Below, piece by piece: positions 58,208 to 64,000 of a stretch of 64,000 bases of DNA. Position numbers and translations under genes: made by a program. The notes under the pieces were generated by a model that worked only from the letters and a program-made list of their open reading frames with translations, made no database searches and was not told the DNA's origin. Location: positions 1-64,000 of the forward strand of contig JAFYUT010000001.1 in assembly GCA_017549485.1 (NCBI GenBank). Direction: 5' to 3'. This stretch comes from Akkermansia sp. Its GTDB lineage: Bacteria; Verrucomicrobiota; Verrucomicrobiia; Verrucomicrobiales; Akkermansiaceae. The first letter of the stretch is position 1. Every line of letters starts with the position of its first letter.

Positions 58208-59080
58208 ATGGAAACTGAAATGAAAGACTCTACTGCATCTTGCCCCCCTGCTCCGGCTACAAAAAAAACGGGGGCTTTCATGCGTAATCTGCAAAGCTAC
58301 TTCTCAACACTTTGGGTGATTTACACCAAAGAACTCAAAGGATATCTTTGTGTACCATTCGGCTGGGTAATTCTTACCTGCACAATGGGTATTCAGGGAT
58401 TAATGCTGCAAGCTGTGCTGGAGACAATGACACAAGCCACGGGTAATGGAGTCATGTACTACATGACCGATAGTCTCTTCTTCCTGCTGCTCTTCATATT
58501 CATATTCCCGCTCATTACCATGAGAACATTCGCAGAGGAAGAGCGACTCGGCACATTGGAAGGTCTTTTGACAGCCCCTGTTACAACAAGCCAAATTCTC
58601 ATGGGCAAATATCTGGCTGCATATACCTTCTATATCATACTCTGGCTACCCATGCTGCTTTATCCTTGGATGAGCGAAATCGGCAACTTTTATACACTCA
58701 TCCGCTACGCTGAGCAAAGTGAAACGACTATAACCTACATGTTGGCCGATTGGGTTGGTGTCTATTGCATTTTGGCATTAACGGGTGCATTCTTTATTGC
58801 CTTGGGGATTCTCTGCTCATCTGTTACAAGAAGCCAGATTATTTCCGCCATTTTCTGCACATGTCTCATGATTATGTATTACTTTATGGGACGTGTAACA
58901 GATTTGTGGGGAGAGTTCCCCGCAGCGCCGATTTTCCATTATATTTCCTGCTCTGAGCAATTCCGCTCATTTACAAGCGGCGTAATGGATACACGCCCGG
59001 TAGTACTCTATCTTTCAATGACTGTCTGCATTCTCGCCTTAACTAAGCGCTTGGTTGACTACCGCCGCTGGACCCGCTGA
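58208..59080 (+). CDS. ABC-2 type permease, GldF-like
   Basis: 290 residues with about six membrane spans. IYTKELKGYLCVPFGWVILT at the N-terminal cytoplasmic side and LLFIFIFPLITMRTFAEEERLGTLEGLLT (here shown only in part: MRTFAEEERLGTLEGLL) are typical of the GldF/ABC-2 family. A proline/serine-rich N-terminal extension precedes the first span. It is the membrane partner of the ATPase gene 26 bp upstream. Confidence 0.86.
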   Translation: METEMKDSTASCPPAPATKKTGAFMRNLQSYFSTLWVIYTKELKGYLCVPFGWVILTCTMGIQGLMLQAVLETMTQATGNGVMYYMTDSLFFLLLFIFIFPLITMRTFAEEERLGTLEGLLTAPVTTSQILMGKYLAAYTFYIILWLPMLLYPWMSEIGNFYTLIRYAEQSETTITYMLADWVGVYCILALTGAFFIALGILCSSVTRSQIISAIFCTCLMIMYYFMGRVTDLWGEFPAAPIFHYISCSEQFRSFTSGVMDTRPVVLYLSMTVCILALTKRLVDYRRWTR

Positions 59081-59110
59081 TTCACCACAACTATTTACCT
59101 TTCAAAATTT

Positions 59111-60718
59111 ATGAGCAAAAAAGAATATACCGGACACCCCGATGCGCGCCGCCCGAAAGGCTCACCGTTGGCATGGTTGAATCTGGTGTTATTAATAATC
59201 ATTGTTATCTGCTGCAACTATATCGGTTGCCGCGAATATGGCCGCGTAGACCTGTCGGAGTATGAAAGTTACTCCATTTCCGAGAGAACTAAAAATGTTC
59301 TCACGAGCGATGCCATTCAAAAACGAGAAACGCCCATCCGTATCATTTTTGCATTCCCCTCATCTGTACCGGGTTACCACCGCATGTATGTTCTGCTGGA
59401 GGAGTACAAGCGTTACGCTAACGGTAAGATTGAGGTAGAATGCTTTGACCCGCTGCGCCAACCCGGCAGAGCTCACGAAATTGAAGATATTTACAAAGTT
59501 AAGTTCAATCAAGAACTTTGTATTGTGGACGCGCGTGAAAATAAAGAGGCGCCCATCGACCATTATGATGCAGACCCGGAAAAAGCAAATCAGTACAGCC
59601 GCATTCCGGGCTCAGCATTCCTTAAATATGAAACCCAGCCCGATGGCAAGAGAAACGTAGTGGCCCTCATGATGGACGAGGTTCTTTGCACGGAAATCAT
59701 CAAGGCTATAGAAGGACGACAACGCAAAATGTACGTTGTGGCCAATAAAGGCGGTGTTCAACTTGACCAAAACGGACAGCTTCAATATGAAACCATTTCT
59801 TTGATTCGTACCATCACCGGTTCCCTCAATATCAAGCTGGAACCCATTGTTTTGAGTGAAACAGACGAGCAGGAAATGCCGGATGATGCAGAAGGGCTTA
59901 TCATTATAGCGCCGCAATTTGATTTTGAGCCGTGCCAAGTAGCTACGCTGCGCAAGTTCTGGGATAGAAATGAGCGTAAATCCATCTTCATAGCACTTGA
60001 CCCCTCCCTGCCCTATTTTGATACTAAAACTTTGAAAAACGAAGAAGGAACACAAGCTAAAGCTGTAAGAGGCCCACGTTTGAGTAACTTGTACCAGTTC
60101 CTCCGCGAAAACGGTATCCAACCTAACGGAGATGATCGTATTTTGCTCAAAGACAGCCAGAGATTAGTAAACAACATCTCTGTATTCTTCCCCAAGAGCT
60201 TGGATTGTGCTACGAATTTCTGGAACAACACCACGCAACTTGAGGGGCGTTGCCGCTCCTTCTCCTTAAACAATGCTGATGAAAGCATTGCCTCAGCTAA
60301 GCGTTTGAATCAATACCCTCTCATCATGACCTCTATGGACTATTATGGTGAGACTAACCCCAGCCGAGGTGCAAGAATTGACGGAGACGACATTGATGGG
60401 CCCCTGTGCGTAGCAGCAGCCACTACTCGTGGTAGTGCCGATGACCCCAACAGACTTAATACCTTGGTAGCGGTCGGCAACCTTGACATGTTGTCAGAAG
60501 AAGGTGCACGTAAAGAGGTGCGCGATTACTTGCGCTCTATCTGGGCATGGATGACGGAACGCCCTGAATATGCAGGCAAAAGCTCCAATTATGACCTAAC
60601 GGTTAAGATTGACTTGAACAGACATTCCCGCAGCGCGGTTGAACACCTCACTCTTATCATCATGCCGCTTATGTCTCTGCTGATTGCCATTTTCATTTGG
60701 AACACGAGACGCCATTAA
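59111..60718 (+). CDS. GldG-like auxiliary protein of ABC transporter
   Basis: 535 residues with one membrane span near the N-terminus (WLNLVLLIIIVICCNYIG) and one at the C-terminus (LTLIIMPLMSLLIAIFIW). The long periplasmic part includes RVDLSEYESYSISERTKNVL, a hallmark start of the GldG/DUF4350-like family, and FALPS-like FAFPSSVPGYHRMYVLLEEY, which resembles the fold of IFT52/GldG domains. It probably binds the exported substrate or holds the permease. Follows the permease by 30 bp. Confidence 0.83.
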   Translation: MSKKEYTGHPDARRPKGSPLAWLNLVLLIIIVICCNYIGCREYGRVDLSEYESYSISERTKNVLTSDAIQKRETPIRIIFAFPSSVPGYHRMYVLLEEYKRYANGKIEVECFDPLRQPGRAHEIEDIYKVKFNQELCIVDARENKEAPIDHYDADPEKANQYSRIPGSAFLKYETQPDGKRNVVALMMDEVLCTEIIKAIEGRQRKMYVVANKGGVQLDQNGQLQYETISLIRTITGSLNIKLEPIVLSETDEQEMPDDAEGLIIIAPQFDFEPCQVATLRKFWDRNERKSIFIALDPSLPYFDTKTLKNEEGTQAKAVRGPRLSNLYQFLRENGIQPNGDDRILLKDSQRLVNNISVFFPKSLDCATNFWNNTTQLEGRCRSFSLNNADESIASAKRLNQYPLIMTSMDYYGETNPSRGARIDGDDIDGPLCVAAATTRGSADDPNRLNTLVAVGNLDMLSEEGARKEVRDYLRSIWAWMTERPEYAGKSSNYDLTVKIDLNRHSRSAVEHLTLIIMPLMSLLIAIFIWNTRRH

Positions 60719-60733
60719 TAAAAGAATCGCTCC

Positions 60734-63055
60734 ATGAAACTTTTCACGACCATATTACTGGCAATAGTAACAGCATTGCTGATTACCGCATCTGTCTTTC
60801 TGACAATTGACGGTAATCTTGCAAAACTCACCGGTTGGTATCGTGTAACTCCCGGCATGCCGCTTTTCACCAATGAACACACTCAGCATTTTGATAAGGT
60901 TTGCTGGATGAGATTGACGGATTTGCACGAAAAAATTGAGTGCGAAAAAGATGCTAACGGTGATTGGTGGATAATCACCCCCTTTAAGGATAAGCTTAAT
61001 CCCGTGGTTGCAGAATATATCTTGGCATTTGCCGAAAGTGCAACCATTATCGATACACTCAGCTTAGACGAGACAGCCCGTCGCAACATGAGAGACTTCG
61101 GGTTTGCCTCAGACTTTTGCGCCGTTACGCTCAAAATGCCTTCCGGCGATAACTTGACAACGGCTGCGCGCTTCAAACTGGGCAAAGAAGCCCCATGGCT
61201 GGCTTCCGTCGGTGACGGCAAACATGTAGTACCTACTACCTATTTGCAAACAAACTTTTATGGAGATGATGAGCGAGTACACGTTGTGAGTGGCAACATT
61301 ACCCCACTCTTTGCAAACGGACTGCGTAATCTCCGAGACCCGAAGCCTTTGCGCTTTGACCCGAATCAAGTTATAGAAATTCAGCTTCAGACAGAAGATA
61401 ACAGCACACTTGTACTGCACAGAAATAACTGCGATTCTCCATGGTATCTTAAAACAGAACACAACAACACACTTGCAGACCAAGAAGTAGCAGCTAAGCT
61501 ATTGGGTATGCTTTGCAGCCTAGAAGCGGTGCGAGTTCAAAACGCAACCGATGTAAAGTTGAAATCCACTCCGGCTCATTCTATAACTATTCGTTGTAAA
61601 AATGATAAAACCGGTGCCGAAAGCACACAAAGCATACACTTATATTCACCGTTTGCAGCACAATCAGAGTTCTCGACCATTGGGGCTATGTGCTACGCAA
61701 CCGTAAATAACCGAGATGTGGTATTTACCCTACAGGCAGAGCCGAAAATGCGCCGCAAAGGTGGGTTCTCATCTATTGTAAACGGTGTTTTCAGCATGCC
61801 CGTATTACCGGCAGATGATATTGCCAAATACCGCGGACTCAATGAAATCTATACTGGAGATTTACCTCTTGCGCAAGATGACTTACGCTCCAAACGTTTA
61901 ACATCTTTCGATGAGCGAGATGTTGAATGTGTTCTCATACGCTCACGCAACAGCCGTTACCCCCTCCGCCTGACTCTCATCCCCGGCATTAAAGAAAGTA
62001 ATACACAAGATGCGTGGACTGTAGAAGCACAGGGGCGCCGCCCGATTGAAGCAGAAACCGAAATTGTTCGTAATTTCCTGCGTAGTTTCCGCACAATTCC
62101 TGTTGAAGCTATTGTGGAAGATTTACCCACTGCTACGGATGAACAAAGCCAAGCTAAACGCAGTGAGCTCATTCGCAAATACGGTTTGTATACGCCGGAT
62201 TACCGTATCTTCATTACTCCTCGCTCATGTGCATTCCGCACCTCGATTTTCGGTACGGATTTACCCTTAATCAAAGATCGTGCGGTAAAAATATACTCGA
62301 TTGCCCTTCAGCAAGATGGCGAAACCGGTGCTTTTGTACGCTACGCCATGGAGGAAAACGGAGACGCTATCTACAAGCTCAGTCATAAACATACGCGTAA
62401 TTTAGCCTTACAACAGAATGCTTGGAAGGCCAGAAACTTGCTCAGTTTCCACATATCTGAGCTGAAGCGCTTTACTCTCGGTTACCACCAAGCGCCGTTG
62501 GTTCTCGATTATGAATCAATAGCCGAGTCTTGGAGCGGCACACTGGGAGGCGTTGACATTACTGCAAACATTAACCCGCACCGTGCACTGAACTGCGTGG
62601 ACCGAGTGCGTAAAATTAAGGTGAAAGAATGGTTGGATGATTATGACGAGGACGCTGTCAGAAAACTGCAAAATCCTGTTTTCACTCTTACCGTTGAGTT
62701 GGAAGTTATCGATCACTCCAACGCTGAGGCCATCATAGCAGATGCGCACGAGCTCGGGCATGACAATATGGACGAGAGCGGAAGCTACCGACAAGATGGA
62801 GCGGAAGCCGCATTAGATGATAATTCTGAACTGGCTGACAAATTCCGAGAGCAGGCATTCAATGTAAGACCTGTTAAAAACGTAACATACACTATAGAAT
62901 TGGCGCCGGCCAACAATCATGAAGACACCCCGCTCTTTTACGGGCAAATCAAAGAAACTGGGCAGCTTTTCCTGATGTCGTTTGAAGATGCTCAAAGTTT
63001 GGGTTCTTCCCCCTTAGAGGATAACGTGCAATTGATGCAAACCGAAAAACAATAA
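60734..63055 (+). CDS. DUF4340-domain membrane-anchored protein
   Basis: 773 residues. A single N-terminal span (LLAIVTALLITASVFLTI) anchors a large periplasmic part, mainly beta, which starts with WMRLTDLHEKIECEKDANGD and DWWIITPFKDKLNPVVAEYI, typical of DUF4340. Proteins of this family are usually encoded beside GldG-like genes, as here (15 bp). The C-terminal third contains an acidic segment (DNMDESGSYRQDGAEAALDD). Function unknown; probably part of the same export or envelope complex. Confidence 0.82.
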   Translation: MKLFTTILLAIVTALLITASVFLTIDGNLAKLTGWYRVTPGMPLFTNEHTQHFDKVCWMRLTDLHEKIECEKDANGDWWIITPFKDKLNPVVAEYILAFAESATIIDTLSLDETARRNMRDFGFASDFCAVTLKMPSGDNLTTAARFKLGKEAPWLASVGDGKHVVPTTYLQTNFYGDDERVHVVSGNITPLFANGLRNLRDPKPLRFDPNQVIEIQLQTEDNSTLVLHRNNCDSPWYLKTEHNNTLADQEVAAKLLGMLCSLEAVRVQNATDVKLKSTPAHSITIRCKNDKTGAESTQSIHLYSPFAAQSEFSTIGAMCYATVNNRDVVFTLQAEPKMRRKGGFSSIVNGVFSMPVLPADDIAKYRGLNEIYTGDLPLAQDDLRSKRLTSFDERDVECVLIRSRNSRYPLRLTLIPGIKESNTQDAWTVEAQGRRPIEAETEIVRNFLRSFRTIPVEAIVEDLPTATDEQSQAKRSELIRKYGLYTPDYRIFITPRSCAFRTSIFGTDLPLIKDRAVKIYSIALQQDGETGAFVRYAMEENGDAIYKLSHKHTRNLALQQNAWKARNLLSFHISELKRFTLGYHQAPLVLDYESIAESWSGTLGGVDITANINPHRALNCVDRVRKIKVKEWLDDYDEDAVRKLQNPVFTLTVELEVIDHSNAEAIIADAHELGHDNMDESGSYRQDGAEAALDDNSELADKFREQAFNVRPVKNVTYTIELAPANNHEDTPLFYGQIKETGQLFLMSFEDAQSLGSSPLEDNVQLMQTEKQ

Positions 63056-63062
63056 ATTAACA

Positions 63063-63917
63063 ATGATGTGGGTTTGGAAAAAAACGATTTATAAAGCCAA
63101 CGAAGTAGAATGGCAAGATAAGCTCAGCCATCTGCCGGGGGCTGTGTTTTCTGAAGGCTTTAATGCCGAGAGAGTCAATATTGATGTATACACAGAAAAC
63201 GAAGAAGAGGCTTACATATTACAGGCCTGCTATGCAGGTAAAACAGAAAAAGTAGATACGGTAGATTGGGTAGCAGCAACGGCTCCCGAAAACACACCGC
63301 CGTTGATTATTCGCGACAGATTAGTTATTTCTGCCAGTTCTGATGCTAAAATCCTAGCGGCCTTGCAGCAGCAGTATCCGGGCAGAATCATTTTAACATT
63401 CCCGGCAGAACGAGCATTCGGCACAGGCAACCACGCCACAACATCCACTTGCCTGCGCATGCTGTGTGATGAAATAAAATCAAGAAAGCAACCTTGGACA
63501 CTCACCGATATAGGGTGCGGCACCGGCGTATTGGCTTTAGCCGGCCTGAGACTCGGTGCTGAAAAAGCCATCAGTTTTGATTTTGACCCCATTGCGGTAG
63601 AAGTTGCACGTAAAAACATTGATAGAAACGGAGGTGCCGACAATTTAGAGCTTTTCCAAGCCGATGTTTTTGAATGGGCTCCCTCGAGCGAAGAAAAAGC
63701 AGATGTGGTATTGGCAAACCTTTTTTCTGCTGTACTGGTTAAAGCTTTTGCCCGTTTAAAAGCAGCAATGAAACCGAAAAACAGCATTCTTATTATCTCC
63801 GGCATTCTGAATTCTCAAGCCGAGGAAACACTTGCAGCCGCACGTGCGGAAGGTCTTAAGGTATTAAAAGTTGTATCTCGCGGCAAATGGACAACTGCAA
63901 AACTCACCCATGCATGA
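63063..63917 (+). CDS. prmA: ribosomal protein L11 methyltransferase
   Basis: 284 residues. The SAM-binding motif I is LTDIGCGTGVLALAGLRLGA; upstream AFGTGNHATTSTCLRML is the signature region of PrmA, and QADVFEW with NLFSAVLVKAF follow. The N-terminal domain, about 110 residues, recognises L11. Follows the DUF4340 gene by 7 bp and overlaps the next gene by 4 bp. Confidence 0.9.
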   Translation: MMWVWKKTIYKANEVEWQDKLSHLPGAVFSEGFNAERVNIDVYTENEEEAYILQACYAGKTEKVDTVDWVAATAPENTPPLIIRDRLVISASSDAKILAALQQQYPGRIILTFPAERAFGTGNHATTSTCLRMLCDEIKSRKQPWTLTDIGCGTGVLALAGLRLGAEKAISFDFDPIAVEVARKNIDRNGGADNLELFQADVFEWAPSSEEKADVVLANLFSAVLVKAFARLKAAMKPKNSILIISGILNSQAEETLAAARAEGLKVLKVVSRGKWTTAKLTHA

Positions 63918-64000
63918 ACATTCTTGCCATTGAAACCTCTACAAAAGATGCATCCCTCTGCTTAATGAAGGGCGAAGAGATGTGTAGCACAGCGGTGTGG
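63914..64000 (+). CDS. tsaB: tRNA threonylcarbamoyladenosine biosynthesis protein TsaB (partial)
   Basis: The first 29 codons run off the window: MNILAIETSTKDASLCLMKG, which matches the conserved ILAIETS start of TsaB (ASKHA fold), partner of TsaD in making t6A in tRNA. The ATG overlaps the prmA stop as ATGA. Only the N-terminus is visible, so the closely related TsaD-like start is not fully excluded. Confidence 0.72.
   Translation, partial: MNILAIETSTKDASLCLMKGEEMCSTAVW

Overview
The window is a bacterial chromosome segment of roughly even base composition. Its closest general match is the Verrucomicrobiota, probably an Akkermansiaceae-like lineage. This is inferred from gene content (a three-gene GTPase/GAP1-like cluster, many exported ankyrin-type proteins, a GldFG/DUF4340 ABC system, a sufCBD operon led by a Fur-type regulator, separate menD/menB/menC) and not from any database search. 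No rRNA, tRNA, CRISPR array or intact mobile element was seen. Genes are densely packed, often with 1-11 bp overlaps.

Layout. 1-755: a decayed, possibly ISL3-type transposase fragment. 755-8.7 kb (minus): peptidyl-prolyl isomerase, aroA, dnaG, rpoN, cmk, plsC and recF, with tatA divergent. 9.1-11.1 kb: an Rrf2 regulator and dnaA, with a 376-bp AT-rich gap upstream of dnaA. 11.5-19.7 kb (minus): a three-gene cluster (FHA-like/zinc-ribbon/degenerate GTPase; GAP1-like membrane protein; large membrane-anchored helical protein) running into a phosphodiesterase, a phosphopantetheinyl transferase, a CPBP protease and thiL. 19.8-26.8 kb (minus): an RND efflux operon whose adaptor is a tandem fusion of two adaptor units, preceded by a small tail-anchored protein and a DUF5069-like protein. 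27-31.2 kb: a UbiA-like membrane protein convergent with menD-menB-menC. 31.3-37.2 kb (minus): an arginine-rich conserved protein, a PAS/PP2C phosphatase, an exported ankyrin protein and pgk. 37.3-39.5 kb (plus): two exported proteins. 39.6-41.8 kb (minus): a PiT-PhoU phosphate transporter. 42-44 kb (plus): a very small lipoprotein, a lysine-rich lipoprotein and a DUF2157-like membrane protein. 44-48.9 kb (minus): pfkB-type kinase, ligA, PHP phosphatase and an exported repeat protein. 48.9-52.7 kb (minus): fur-sufC-sufB-sufD. 52.8-64 kb (plus): argJ, a metallophosphatase, an LptF/LptG-type permease, a HAD hydrolase, a Gld-like ABC transporter with its DUF4340 protein, prmA and the first codons of tsaB.

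The most distinctive features are: (1) the GTPase/GAP1-like three-gene cluster, whose GTPase has lost its P-loop lysine; (2) the tandem-fused RND adaptor; (3) a recurring promoter layout in which a good -35/-10 pair ends only 6-14 nt from the start codon, implying leaderless or very short-leader mRNAs for many operons; (4) a promoter embedded in the pgk terminator hairpin; (5) a family of exported repeat proteins found at two loci.

All assignments come from reading the sequence and its translations. Promoters and terminators were found by eye.
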